Assembly: GCF_905171765.1 (NCBI RefSeq)
Contig: NC_053392.1
Coordinates: forward strand, 404,041,399 to 404,105,398
Length of the DNA stretch: 64,000 nt
Direction of reading: 5' to 3'
Source of the DNA: Bufo bufo
Taxonomy: Eukaryota > Chordata > Amphibia > Anura > Bufonidae
Each line of letters begins with the position of its first letter. Within the stretch, counting starts at the first letter, position 1. The position numbers and the translations under genes are program-made. The notes beneath the pieces are model-generated. The model saw nothing but the letters and a program-made list of their open reading frames with translations, was not told where the DNA came from and made no database searches. Of this stretch, positions 20,641-32,664 are shown in pieces.

Positions 20641-22160
20641 TATGTTCTTGCTTCTGAAGGCTGAAGCCCAGATGTGAGCCAGATCTTGTTTTAAAGATGA
20701 TAATCTAAGCTTTAAAACAAATCCACGATCGCAGTACTCGCCAGAATACATCCTGAGTTGCAGGTGTTAGAAAGTTGTCCCAGTGAGAGATGCATAAAGT
20801 ATATCAGCAGCTCTCACTGTCAACCCAATAACTAAAGACTGTATCTCTGGATGTACAGCGGCTAGCACCACGATCCTGGTCTTTTTCTAAAGCAGCTACA
20901 CAGCCTGAGATTTTTTTCAGCCCCCCCTACTTCAGGCAGCAGTGATCTTAGCCGATTTAGAAGAGGAGAGGGACCAGTAGGGCATATGCAGAAGGGGGAA
21001 GAGACGAGACACAGATCCTGTATACATGACACCAATAGGATGGATAACATGGACTCATGTGCATGGTATAATTCTCCTTGCCCCCATCAAAGCATACGTG
21101 TCCTCTAATTGTCATATATGGGAGATTTATTTATTTTTTGACAAGGAGTAATTAGATGAATGCTTACTCATCTAATCACCCCTCTGCACCTAATTAGGCT
21201 GTTTATTGACACCATGGCCCAGATGTGTCCCAGATCACAGCACCAAATAAGTCTCACCAAACACGCCACAAACATGCATCAATACATTTTGCATTTTACA
21301 CTGCCTGTATCTTGTCCATGCCCGATCTATAGAGTAAAATATCCAGATGGTGAAACTTCTTACCTGCTGCAGTAATAGCCATCACCAGAGAGGAATCTCT
21401 GACAGGTGGAAATGATTTACTTACTGTTACTGGAAATAATAATTTTCATTTGCTTTAATAAAAATAAAAAAAACAGTATTCATCCACTTTTCAGACCAGT
21501 ATAATATAGGATACTTTTTTGTGCCCATATTGTAGCAAGACCCCAAGACCCTGACCACCTACAGTTCATCAGATATGGCACTCTAATTTTCTGATGAACT
21601 GCAGGATGTTCAGGAGTTGTGCCCATAATGAAGGAACAATATAGCATTTATTATTTTTAATTAGTATTAAAGTTTATATGAGAAATCGAAAATTCTGTTA
21701 GGTATACAAACTTGACTTTTAACCCTTTCCTTTGGAAGGACATATCTCATACATCCTTGCTACTGATGTCAAAACCTCGGGCTGTGTAGCAGCTAGAGAT
21801 ACAAGCCAGGTCTTGTTTTAAAGCTTGGAATCTAAATTTTAAAACAAGACCAGACCATAGCACCAAATAAGTAGCACCAAACACATGAACATTATTAAAG
21901 TTTACATTTTCACTCACTGACTGTTGTCATAAATAATTGTACTGTAGTTTTAAAAAAACTGTATTCAACCACTTTTCAGATGATTGTAATACTGGAAAGG
22001 ACTTTTCTGTGTCCATATTATAAATGCAGTGCCCAAACCTGTAGGTTCATCAGAACCAGAGTTATAGCTCTCATTCATTTTCTGATGAACTGGAGGAGGT
22101 TCATGTGTTGTATCCATAATACACTAGCAAGCCATATTATACCCTTCCAAAAGAGACCTT
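20640..22160. repeat. Diverged direct duplication
   Basis: Several blocks occur twice in the same order. CCAGATCTTGTTTTAAAG at about 20680 pairs with CCAGGTCTTGTTTTAAAGC at 21808. GCACCAAATAAGTCTCACC at 21239 pairs with GCACCAAATAAGTAGCACC at 21859. CACTTTTCAGACCAGTATAA at 21486 pairs with CACTTTTCAGATGATTGTAA at 21970, followed by TTTTCTGATGAACT in both. It may be an ancient tandem duplication or two copies of a repeat. Confidence 0.6.
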
Positions 22161-22599
22161 AATTAATGCATTGTATCAGGTTTAGAAATGTATTACTTTT
22201 AATTAGGATTACAGCTTGTATAGGGTAATGAAAATGATATATTATATTACATATTTCAATACTTGCATGCAGAAGTTGGTTGATGCATCCCTGCAGTTTT
22301 TGAATTCTTTTTGTACACATGTTGCATTGAGTGTAGACATGTGTCGTATGTATGAACTCCTCACATTTTACAGTTTATTTTTAGTAGGTATGGTCTATAT
22401 AACCTACTTATGTCATACATATGCAGTTTTGACACAAAAGTGTATGAAGTTTTCTGTGTGTATAGAGTGACATTTTGAAGATGTGCTGGTATGACAAGAT
22501 TAGTATGATTTTTATTTTGTAATTTAGGTTTTATTTGTACATGTGAAAAGTGTGGAAATTCTCCTGGCTACCAAAGGTGCAAAATGTTCAAACACCCCT

Positions 22600-23250
22600 G
22601 GCAGCGAAGTGGTTAAAGGCCTGAGCATACAGTATTAACCCTTTTCAGTTTTTTGTTTTTTTCCGTTTCCGTTTTGTGCTCCCTGCCTTCTCAAAGCCAT
22701 AACTTTTTTATTTATCTGTTCACATAGCCATATGAGGGCTTGATTTCTGCGGAACAAGTTGTACTTTCCAATGCCACCATTTAATATTGCATATGATGTA
22801 GTGGGAAGCGGGAAACAAATTCCAAATGGGGTAAAATTGCAAAAAAAATGGCAATTCCACCACAGTTTTATGTTTTTTATATTCACGACGTTTGATGTAC
22901 GATAAAACTGACTGGTTACTTTTATTCTACAGGTCAGTATGAATCCGGTGATACCTTATATAGTTCTTCTTGCGTTTTGATAGTGATAAAAAAATCTTTA
23001 TATTTTTTTGTCGCCATAGTTTGACTCCTATAACTTTTGTGTAATTTTGTGTAAGGAGCTGTATGACGGCTTATTTTTTGCTGGGCGATCTGAACTTTTC
23101 TTTGATACCATTTTTGGGTGCGTATTACTTTTTGATCACTTTTTATTAAATATTTTGTTGTAAAAAATTAAGCAACCAAAATCGGCCATTTGGACTATTT
23201 TTTCCGTTTTGCTGTACATGCACGGCGCTGGTCGTTAAGGGGTTAAATGC
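22600..23250. repeat. Dispersed AT-rich repeat bounded by GGTTAA-type ends
   Basis: From about AGTGGTTAAAGGCC (22610) to CGTTAAGGGGTTAAATGCC (23250) the sequence shows the style of a long amphibian interspersed repeat (GCTTATTTTTTGCTGGGCGA, TTTTTGATCACTTTTTATT). A related copy is at 36895-37530. No coding content. Confidence 0.45.
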
Positions 23251-23264
23251 CTTTTGCAGAAAGT

Positions 23265-23265
<1 letters not shown>

Positions 23266-23297
<32 letters not shown>
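23266..23297. repeat. T32 homopolymer
   Basis: An uninterrupted run of 32 T. No LINE or SINE body was recognised upstream on the minus strand. Confidence 0.95.
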
Positions 23298-23300
<3 letters not shown>

Positions 23301-24350
23301 GGTCGCAAATTTCCAATAGCAGATTATAGCAAATAATTGTAGCATATCTCAGATCCTGCTTTTCTTCCTTTTCTTCCTCTTCTATCCGTCCTGTTGTACT
23401 ATTGTATTTTCAAAATGTTTCCGACGGTGATATCAATTGCAAAACATTTCTAAATCGACTTTTCAGGAAGGTTTCATTGCCTAGCAACTACTTGATATTC
23501 ACATTTTTGAAAGCAATTTTCATCAATTCTGCTTACTGAGAAGAGCTCGCATTTTCATGTCTTTTGGAATAAAAGAGGATATAAATTACACATATGGAGA
23601 AAATAATGTATAAATGACCACATTTGCAACCTCCCGTGATAACTTACATTTTGATGCATTTCCTTATTTTAAAAGGGTTAAGATATGCTTTGCAGTGTGA
23701 GTTCTTATTTCATGACTGGTCACTACTGGGTTATTACATTGCTTATGCACATCTCTTTCTGTTTATACAGATAAATATGTACATTTATGTAGAGTTCACA
23801 ACCATATTTAACAAATGCTGAAGACTTCAAAATGCTATAATATCAGTTTTTTCCCTTGGAGTTAAAAATGTAAATTCAAGAGTCATTGTTGATTGACAGG
23901 TAGCTTGCCTACTCCTTAAAGGGCATGTGTCATCAGACTATGACCTCCTGTTTAAATCACTTTTTTATGTTTAACATATTTTTAAATGTGACTTTTTATA
24001 AACCAAAAATCCTGCAGTTTTTGCACTGGCCACTATGTCTAATAACATAGCGCGACAAAAAAAGAACAACTTTTCGTCTGCTACTGGGCAAAAATAATTT
24101 GTCCTATACTAAATCAAGTGTGCGGATTACAAATCCGAAGTCAGAATTTTTGTACCACGTCACAAAATTTTACTATGCATAAGTATGCCTAAATGAATTA
24201 AGCACTTGGAAAGCATTGAATAATTTTGAACAGAACGAGTTTTACTCCAACAATTACCTGATCTACATCACAGTTTGCGTAGTAAACAGTGTATGAAAAT
24301 GTAATGGAATAACAACATTTCAAAAAGTCTCATTTTTCAGTTTAAAAGTC
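23298..24350. other. No gene; isolated TTAAAGGG end at 23916
   Basis: Nothing codes. CCTTAAAGGGCATGTGTCAT at about 23914 resembles the T2-like left end seen at 18661, without a partner that I can see. Confidence 0.35.
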
Positions 24351-24353
24351 TTA

Positions 24354-25077
24354 GGGCTCTTTCACACTTGCGTTGTTGTGTTCCGGCATAGAGTTCCGTC
24401 GTCGGGGCTCTATGCCGGAAGAATCCTGATCAGGATTATCCCCATGCATTCTGAATGGAGAGAAATCCATTCAGGATGCATCAGGATGTCTTCAGTTCCA
24501 GAACGGAAAGTTTTTTGGCCGGAGAAAATACCGCAGCATGCTGCGCTTTTTGCTCCGGTCAAAAATCCTGAACACTTGCCGCAAGGCCGGATCCGGAATT
24601 AATGCCCATTGAAAGGCATTAATCCGGATCCGGCCTTAAGCTAAACGTCGTTTCGGCGCATTACCGGATCCGACGTTTAGCTTTTTCTAAATGGTTACCA
24701 TGGCTGCAAGGACGCTAAAGTCCTGTTTGCCATGGTAAAGTGTAGTGGGGAGCAGGGGAGCAGTATACTTACCGTCCGCGCGGCTTCCGGGGCGCTTCAG
24801 AGTAACGTCAGGGCGCCCCACGCGCATGGATGACGTGATCGCATGGATCACGTCATCCATGCGCATGGGGCGCTCTGACGTCATTCTGGAGCGCCCCGGG
24901 AGCCGCACGGACGGTAAGTATACTGCTCCCCTGCTCCCCACTACTACTATGGCAACCAGGACTTTAATAGCGTCCTGGGTGCCATAGTAACACTGAACAC
25001 ATTTTGAAGACGGATCCGGGCACCTCCGGCAAATGGAGTGGACGACGGATCCGGACAACGCAAGTGTGAAAGAGGCC
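24354..25077. mobile_element. Harbinger-type palindromic element, TTCACACTTGCG family
   Basis: The ends GGGCTCTTTCACACTTGCG and CGCAAGTGTGAAAGAGGCC are inverted, with TTA on both sides (24351-24353, 25078-25080). The interior is a near-palindrome of about 360-bp arms centred near 24838 (GGATGACGTGATCGCATGG). No transposase. A sister copy lies at 62022-62794. Confidence 0.7.
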
Positions 25078-25094
25078 TTAATTGAGCAAGGCCC

Positions 25095-26376
25095 AGTACT
25101 GTTAAAAGTGCTTCAGGCATCTGCTTTTGCGTTTGTAAACGATCATATTTTCCCATTGCAAAAACCAGCAGCAGTCCTCCATCATGTTGGGATTCCAGCG
25201 GCCTTGATACCTGTTCTCCATTGTAGAAATATCTTTATGGAACCGCTCTCCATGTTCGTCACTTACGTGTCCCAAATAGGGTAGAAAAAAGTCAAGATGT
25301 GAATGTAAGAAATGCACTTTCAATGACATTCGGCAGCCAAGTTGTTCATATGCTGTAAGCATGTCTTCTAATTCAGCATAGTGATGAGCAGCAGGGGCTA
25401 TATTCGAATTTGCGTTATTTCACGAATATTTGGGCAAATATTCGTCATATATTCGCGAATTCTAGATTATTTTCTTGGTCAGGAAAAATCGGGAATGTAA
25501 TATTTGCGTAATGCACGCGACATACAGGCGTGGGTCACTTTTGCTACACTTTCCAAGCTGCTAAAAGTTTCCTGTGACTGGAGACAAAGGTTAGCACGGC
25601 AGAACATTAAAAATGGCTTTATATGCAGATAGAGTGTTCCAATATATTTGCGATTGCACAAATCAGCACTAACGATGCGAATATTTTGGCACAATACGTG
25701 AAACTTCACATTTTAGCACATCTGCATGTATGTATGGACAGCAGAACCTATCGCACTACCTAACACACTGCACTGCAACAGCTACATTAGATCAGGATAT
25801 AACCTACACTAACTTTCTGTATTATATATATATATATATATATATATAAGCTATCTAACTATCCATCTACTGTAGTTTGGAAAGCACAGAGCACAGCAAT
25901 GACACTGCTGTCTCTCTCAGAACTTTAAAAAAACTGTAGAAAATGGCTGCTGGGGAGGTTCTTATATAGTATGGGGTAGGCAACTTTCCTATTGGTTGTT
26001 AGGGATATTGCTAAGCTCAGACAAAGACATTGCAGCCTTCTCATTGGCCCACAAGTAAGAAGGGAGGTTACTGATGAAAAAAAAATCTAGAATATTCGAA
26101 ATATCGAATATATATCACTATATTCTAAATATTTTCGAATTCTCGAAGTGCCGATATTCGCGATTAGTATTCTTATTAGCAATTTGAATATTTGTGATCA
26201 ACACTAATACAGCATAGTTTACAGCTCGTCTGTTCCCAAGTTCTGCACTACCAGCACAAATGCATCCCAAGCTGCACGACGCACTCGCTTTGTCAGATCC
26301 TTGCGCTGATCAGAGTGTATTTGCCACATATGTAGCAGAAATTGTGTGGATCGTTAACACATTTGCGTTTATCCAT
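25095..26376 (-). pseudogene. Broken ORF of an unidentified mobile-element-like family
   Basis: On the minus strand ATG (26374-26376) opens MDKRKCVNDPHNFCYICGKY, with CX2C-type cysteines, then stops. An overlapping frame continues DQRKDLTKRVRRAAWDAFVL to about 26220. After the hAT insertion the sequence resumes as AYEQLGCRMSLKVHFLHSHL and HGERFHKDISTMENRYQGRW (25102-25362). I remember this combination from uncharacterised, transposon-like proteins in fish, cnidarians and insects, but cannot name the family. There the cysteine-rich N-terminus and the HFLHSHL part are hundreds of residues apart, so this copy seems internally deleted. Function is unknown. Confidence 0.55.
25379..26206. mobile_element. 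Non-autonomous hAT element interrupting the ORF relic
   Basis: The ends TAGTGATGAGCAG and CTGATCAACACTA-type inverse (TGATCAACACTA ending 26206) match. The flanks ATTCAGCA (25371-25378) and ATACAGCA (26207-26214) are an 8-bp duplication with one change. The body is rich in CGAATATT-type motifs. It contains a TA run at 25824-25848 and has no transposase. Removing it rejoins the relic on either side. Confidence 0.75.
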
Positions 26377-26754
26377 CTTAACCACTTAAGGACTTAGGAC
26401 ATACTGGTACGCCATGTTTGCTGAGTCCTTAAGGACCCATGACGTACCGGTACGTCCTAACTTTAAAACTACATTGCGGCACGGCGGGGGTTAATCGGAA
26501 CAGGATGTCCGCTGAAATCATTCAGCGGGCATCCTGTCACAACGCCGGGGGGGGGTCATGTGACCCCCCCGCATCGGCGATCGCAGCAAACCGCAGATCA
26601 ATTCAGACATCCGCTTTGCGGCTTTACCTGAGATTTGCGGCGGCGATCAGCGGTGCCATCGGGTCCCCATGTGGCTGTAGGGGGGACCCGATGGCATGGA
26701 AGGCAGCGCGATGCCTTCCTGCCGGAAGTTGTATGAGTAATACACACAGTATTA

Positions 26755-27295
26755 GGGTCCATTCACGCGTCCGTTTTTTCTTTCCTGATCTGTTCCGTTT
26801 TATGCGGAACAGATCTGGACCAGTTCTGTACCCATTCATTTTCAATGGGTCCTGGAAAAAATCGGACAGCACAATGTGTGCTGTCCGTTTCCGTTGTTCC
26901 GTTCCGCATGTCCGAAAAAATATAAAACTTGTCCTATTCTTTTCCGCAAAAATCGGATTCTGGACCAATACAAAGTCAATGGATCCGCAAAAAACGGAAG
27001 ACATTCGTATGTCATTACGTATGTCATCCGTTTTATGCGGATTCCGTTCCTGGAAATTAAATGGCACCTGAGGTAACACATAACTTGACTTTTATTCACT
27101 TTTTTCAATTTTTTTTCAAAGAAATCCAAACAACTTTATTTGCTTATTGAAATTTATACATGTTTCCGTTTTTTGCGGATCCGCAAAAAACGGATGACAT
27201 ACGGATGACATACGGAAACATTTTCAGGAACAACGGATCTGCAAAAATGGACCGAAAATCGAGATATAGAAAAATACTGACGTGTGAGTGTAGCC
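26755..27295. mobile_element. Harbinger-type element nested in composite repeat
   Basis: TTA flanks both ends (26752-26754, 27296-27298). The ends GGGTCCATTCACGCGTC and GACGTGTGAGTGTAGCC are imperfect inverse copies. The body contains repeated TTTTTGCGGATCCGC-type inverted motifs. Non-coding. Confidence 0.65.
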
Positions 27296-27502
27296 TTACT
27301 CATACAGCCAATGTATTCCAATACAGAAGTATTAGAATGCATTGTAAAGGGGATTAAACCCCCAAAAGTTCAAGTCCCAAAGTGGGACAAACAAAAAGTT
27401 GAAAAAATAAATTTTTCCCCCCCAAAAATTAAAAGTTTCAAGTAAAAATAAACAAAAATGTCATTTTCCCCAAATAAAGTAAAAAAAAATTGGTAAAAAA
27501 TA

Positions 27503-27518
27503 GGGGGGGGGGGGGGGG
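27503..27518. repeat. G16 homopolymer
   Basis: Sixteen consecutive G, a potential quadruplex and likely length-variable. Confidence 0.95.
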
Positions 27519-27524
27519 AATATA

Positions 27525-28790
27525 CATATTAGGTATCGCCGTGTCGGTACCGACCGGCTCTATAAACATATCACATGACCTAACCCCTCAGATGAACACC
27601 GTAAAAAATAAAAAATAAGAACTGCTAAATAAACCATTTTTTTGTCATCTTACATCACAAAAAGTACAACAGCAAACGATCAAAAAAGCGTTTGCCCACC
27701 AAAATAGTACCAATCTAACCCTCACCTCATCCCGCAAAAAATGAGCCCCTACCTGAGACAATAAAAAAACTATGGCTTAGACTATGGAGACACTAAAACA
27801 TCATTTTTTTTATTTTAAAAAAGCTGTTATTGTGTAAAACTTACATAAATAAAAAAAAGTATACACATTAGGTATGGCCGTGTCCGTATTAGGTATGGCC
27901 GTGTCCGTATCGACCGGCTCTATAAAAATATCACATGACCTAACCCCTCAGATAAACACAGTAAAAAATAAATAATAAAAACTGTGCTAAGTAAGCCATT
28001 TTTTGTCACCTTACATCACAAAAAGTGTAATAGCAAGCGATCAAAAAGTCATATGCACCCCAAAATAGTGCCAATCAAACCGTCATCTCATCCCGCAAAA
28101 AATGAGACCCTACTTAAGATAATCGCCCACAAACTGAAAAAACTATGGCTCTCAGAATATGGATACACTAAAACATGATTTTATTTTTTTTCAAAAATGA
28201 TATTATTGTGTAAAACTTACATAAATAAAAAAAAGTATACATATTAGGTATCGCCGCGTCCGAATCGACTGGCTCTATAAAAATATTTCATGACCTAACC
28301 CCTCAGATGAACATCGTAAAAATTAAAAACTGTGCTAAATAAACCAATTTTTGTCACCTTACATCACAAAAAGTGTAATAGCAAGCGATCAAAAAGTCAC
28401 ACGCACCCCAAAATAGTGACAATAAAACCGTCATCTCATCCCACAGAAATCATACCCTACCCAAGGTAATCGTCCAAAAACTGAAAAAATTATGGCTCTC
28501 AGACTATGGAAACACTAAAACATGTTTTTTTTTGCTTCAAAAATGAAATAATTGTGTAAAACTTACATAAATAAAAAAAAGTATACATATTAGGTATCGC
28601 CGCATCTGTGAAAACCTGGTCTATAAAAATATCACATGATCTAACCTGTCAGATGAATGTTGTAAATAACCAAAAAATTCATACGGTGCCAAAACAGCTA
28701 TTTCTTGTTACCTTGCCTCACAAAAAGTGTAATATAGAGCAACCAAAAATCATATGTGCCCTAAACTAGTACCAACAATACTGCCACCCT
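27525..28790. repeat. Tandem array, about 350-bp unit, 3-4 copies
   Basis: Each unit begins ATTAGGTATCGCCG and runs through CGACCGGCTCTATAAAAATA, ACCTAACCCCTCAGATGAAC, TACATCACAAAAAGTG and TATGGCTCTCAGA. Starts lie near 27530, 27890, 28243 and 28590. The second unit carries a 20-bp duplication of ATTAGGTATGGCCGTGTCCG. The units are diverged, so expansion is not recent. Confidence 0.8.
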
Positions 28791-28799
28791 ATCCCGTAG

Positions 28800-29580
28800 T
28801 TTCTTAAATGGGGACACTTTTTTAGAGTTTCTACTCTAGGGGTGCATCAGGGGGGCATCAAATGGGACATGGTGTCAAAAAAACAGTCCAGCAAAACCTG
28901 CCTTCCAAAAACCGTATGGCATTCCTTTCCTTCTGTGCCCTGCCGTGTGCCCATACAGCAGTTTACGACCACATATGGGGTGTTTCTGTAAACTACAGAA
29001 TCAGGGCCATAAATATTGAGTTTGATTTGGCTGTTAACCCTTGCTTTGTAACTGGAAAAAAATGATTAAAATGGAAAATCTGCCAAAAAAGTGAAATTTT
29101 GAAATTGTATCTCTATTTTCCATTAATTCTTGTGGAACACCTAAAGGGTGAATGACGTTTGTAAAATCAGTTTTGAATACCTTGAGGGGTGTAGTTTCTT
29201 AGATGGGGTCACTTTTATGGAGTTTCTACTCTAGGGGTGCATCAGGGGGGCTTCAAATGGGACATGGTGTCAAAAAAACCAGTCCAGCAAAATCTGCCTT
29301 CAAAAAACTGTATGGTATTCCTTTCCTTCTGCGCCCTGCCGTGTGCCCGTACAGCGGTTTACGACCACATATGGGGTGTTTCTGTAAACTATAGAATCAG
29401 GGCCATAAATATTGAGTTTGGTTTGGCTGTTAACCCTTGCTTTGTAACTGGAAAAAAATTATTAAAATGGAAAATCTGCCAAAAAAGTGAAATTTTGAAA
29501 TTGTATTTCTATTTTCCATTAATTCTTGTGGAACACCTAAAGGGTTAAAAAAGTTTGGAAAATCAGTTTTGAATACCTTA
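28800..29580. repeat. Two tandem copies of a 390-bp unit
   Basis: GAGTTTCTACTCTAGGGGTG occurs near 28826 and 29220, and the following 350 bp match closely. Open frames (MGHGVKK-type) are repeated in both and are not genes. Confidence 0.8.
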
Positions 29581-29582
29581 AG

Positions 29583-30618
29583 AGACCTATATATTGTTGA
29601 AATTGCTTTGGGAGGGGGCAGCAGGTGACTTATTAGCTTCTCAAACCAGCTAACGTTTCCCGGGGGGGGGGGAGTATTTTTTGTGAGAAGTAGTATTTTC
29701 GACCTAAGAAAACGTGTAGGTGTATAATTTTGGGAGGTTAATCCCAGCTTCTTATGAAGCTCAGCTTCCGTAGGCAAACAGCCCTCTGAGTCTAAAATGT
29801 TGGATAGGGGGAGCTTGGAGTACCTTAAAGAAGTAGGGCAACTTTCCCTTAATTCTTTAGGAGCAAGGGCTAAGATGTCCTTAACCAGTAAGAGAGGAGA
29901 GGGGAGCGCCAAAGCCCCACTACTCGCCGAGAACCACCTCAAGACCTTTAATTTATTATGGATCATGTTGTTGGGTATCAAGCTAGTTGCTGGAGGTGGT
30001 CTGTCAGCCAGCAGGAGGGCTCGGGCAGGGGTGTTGAGAAAAGTGTTCTCCAAAACAATCCATGTTTTATGGGGGGGGGGGGTTTCTAATCCAGTCCACT
30101 GCCCTGGAGAGTTGGATGGCCTTCATGTAAATTTCAGGATCCGGCAAACCAATACCTCCATGGGCTCTAGGCTTGGTAAGTGTGTCAAATAATATACGTG
30201 GGCTTTTCCCCTGCCAGATATAATTGCGAATCTTCTTATTTAAGGTGATAAAATAGGTTTTGGGGGTCTCAATAGGGAGTACTTGCATTAGGTAAGTTAA
30301 TCTAGGGATTACCAGAGACATAAGGATATTCTTCCTCCTGAACCAGGACAGGTAAGGGAGGTCCAAAGAGTCCAGCTGGGCAGCCATTGAAAGTATGAGG
30401 GGTTTATAGTTTATTTTAAATAATTCAGATAAGCAGGGAGTGAGCATCACCCCCAGGTATGTTAGTTGTTGGGTGGGCCAGTTGAATGGGGAGTTCTTCT
30501 GGAGGGATGAGAGAACAGGGGGTGAGAGGCCAACGTGGAGCACCTGGGATTTGGAGGGGTTCACTTTGAAGTTAGATAGAGAGCCAAAATGGCTAAGAAT
30601 CGAGAGGATGGTGTTCAT
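29583..30618 (-). pseudogene. L1 ORF2 fragment (RT thumb and downstream)
   Basis: The first frame (30067-30618) carries FKVNPSKSQVL, LTYLGVMLTP, LSWFRRKNILMSLVIPRLTY and HGGIGLPDPEIYMKAIQLSR, the conserved region after the L1 polymerase active site. It breaks at a G13 run (about 30071-30083). The second frame (to about 29585) continues with ALPSPLLLVKDI and ends in KAISTIYRSL, where the composite repeat begins. The active-site FADD box is absent. The homopolymer indel and truncation make it inactive. Confidence 0.85.
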
Positions 30619-31384
30619 GGCTTTACAGGGGTTAGTTGTAAGAATCAGTAAAATGCAAGAATCAGGAACGGAACTTTAAGAACAAGGGAGGTAAGAGGCA
30701 AGAGAGCAGCTAAGGTAAGGAGAAAAGGAGTAGAAAGAGTATAAGGGGGGTTATACTGTAACATGGTGTATCACCCTTGTTTAAGATGAGGATCCAGGGA
30801 AGGATCAAAGGAGGATTATCTGAAGAATGAGAAGAATGGAGGAGTGACAGGAGGGAGAGTAAGAGAAGGCAGCAGATGGGCTTGGGGTGATATGGCCCCA
30901 ATGGAGGGACATTGAATCAATAAGGAGTAGGTCATCTCATTCCCCCATTGTAAGCCTTCTGGGTGTTGATTTAGAGTTTCCTCTTCTGCCCCTTTGAGGT
31001 TTAGGGGTCTGCTGTTTTTCCTAGAGCTCTAGAGGTGGGAGGATAGGCAGATTGTCCAAGTCCTGGACTGGATCCCAGTTCTGTATTTCTAGCGGTTCAA
31101 TCCCCAGGTGCTCAAAAACTTGGTCCAGATCCTGGAATGAGAAGATATTTATTTTGCGGCCTTCATGCATAAAAGAGAGTCCAAAAGGGAAGGACCATCG
31201 GTATAGGACATTCTTTGATCTGAGCCAGTCTGTTAATGGCTTCAGGGCTCTTCTTTTCCTCAGAGTTGACTGGGCCAGATCTTGGAATATGAGGATGTCT
31301 TGACCGTCCCATTTGACAGATTTTACTCTCTAGCTTTGTTGATAACAGCCTCCTTTACAGGGAAGTGTAGAAATTTGCAAATTA

Positions 31385-32664
31385 CCGTATTTTTCGCTTT
31401 ATAAGACGCACCTGATGATAAGACGCACCTAGATTTTTGAGGAGGAAAATAAGAAAAAAAATATTTGAACCAAAAAGGTGTGCTTTTGCTGGGTTTTGAA
31501 CTAATGGTGGTCTGTGGATGACGCACTGTTATGGGGGGACCTGTGGATGACGCACTGTTATGGGGGGACCTGTGGATGACGCACTGTTATGGGGGGACCT
31601 GTGGATGACACTGTTATGGGGGGACCTGTGGATGACACTGTTATGGGGGGACCTGTGGATGACGCTGTTATGGGGGGACCTGTGGATGACGCATTGTTAT
31701 GAGGGGGATGTAGCATCATATATAGCATCTTATGTAATGGGGGTCACTATTCACACAGGGACAATATACTGTGACACATATGATACTGTGACCAGCATAA
31801 GATGATCTTATGCTGGTCACAGTATCATATGTGTCACAGTATATTGTCCTGTGTGAATAGTGACCCCCATTACACCACAGTGCACACAGACTTTATATGT
31901 AAAATCTTTTAATGGCTCTGCTTTCTTCTATAACAGTACTCACTATGAAAGCAGCAGTCCGGCCAGCACGTGACGTCACTCAGTCAGTCACGCTCCTGCC
32001 AGCTTCATTAATGAAGTGGGAGGAGCATGACCGAGTGAGTGACGTCACGCGCCGGCCGGACTGCTGCTTTCATAGTGAGTACTGTTATAGAAGAAAGCAG
32101 AGTGTAATGAAGCCTTTTTCATATGTAAAGTCTATTATCTTCAAGCAGTATCTCTGCTTTTAACTAGGGCAATCCTCTGTAGTAGTACACCTTACTATGA
32201 AAGCGGCAGGCAGGGCGGCAGCGTAATCTCGCGATGCTCACTCATTCATGAAGGAAGTGGGAGGAGCGTGAATGAGTGAGCATCGCGAGATTACGCTGCC
32301 GCCCTGCCTGCCGCTTTCATAGTAAGGTGTACTACTACAGAGGATTGCCCTAGTTAAAAGCAGAGATACTGCTTGAAGATAATAGACTTTACATATGAAA
32401 AAGGCTTCATTACACTCTGCTTTCTTTACATGTGATAATTGCCGTGAGCGGGGCCCGATGTATTACAGTACAGTGACTGCATCGGGCCCCGCCGCGAGTG
32501 TTGCCAGCCTCCGTCCCCTCCTCCCACCCCTCTGATACATCGCGGCTTGCGATGTATCAGCGTCAGCAAAGTAAACATGGCAGTGTTCGCTTTATAAGAC
32601 GCACTGCCATTTCCCCCCCACTTTTGGGGGGAAAAAAGTGCGTCTTATAAAGCGAAAAATACGG
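31385..32664 (-). mobile_element. TA-flanked CCGTATTTTT-family element, copy B
   Basis: The ends CCGTATTTTTCGCTTTATAA and its inverse are flanked by TA (31383-31384, 32665-32666). It is inverted relative to copies A and C. The interior is a minisatellite followed by three palindromes in series: about 31727-31875, 31935-32085 and 32175-32340. A GATGTATCAGCGTCAG-containing GC-rich end closes the element. Each palindrome could form a long hairpin. No transposase. Confidence 0.85.
31511..31700. repeat. 27-29-bp minisatellite in copy B
   Basis: About seven units of GTGGATGACGCACTGTTATG plus GGGGGACCT, with some units lacking GC of GACGCAC. Confidence 0.9.

Larger units (their letters stand above)
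26385..29580. repeat. Composite amphibian-type repeat with internal tandem units
   Basis: It starts with a palindromic GACTTAGGACATACTGGTACG / GACCCATGACGTACCGGTACG segment, GC-rich inverted blocks (26500-26700), then AT-rich tandem units listed below. Fragments of the same family recur at 15280, 35000 and 35940. It is split by a Harbinger-type element and truncated on the right by an L1. No coding function is visible. Confidence 0.6.

Noticed and set aside
23266..23297. T32 run as the poly-A tail of a minus-strand retroelement
   Set aside because: No LINE, SINE or processed gene body was recognised next to it and no target duplication found.
24687..25058. 123-aa minus frame, recurring at 62297-62698
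   Set aside because: The repeated frame belongs to the palindromic Harbinger-type element; each arm gives the mirror protein.
26439..27079. 210-aa plus and 151-aa minus frames
   Set aside because: They span an inverted-repeat Harbinger-type element and a GC-rich repeat, and have no motif.
29797..30192. 131-aa plus-strand frame
   Set aside because: Antisense of the L1 ORF2 fragment.
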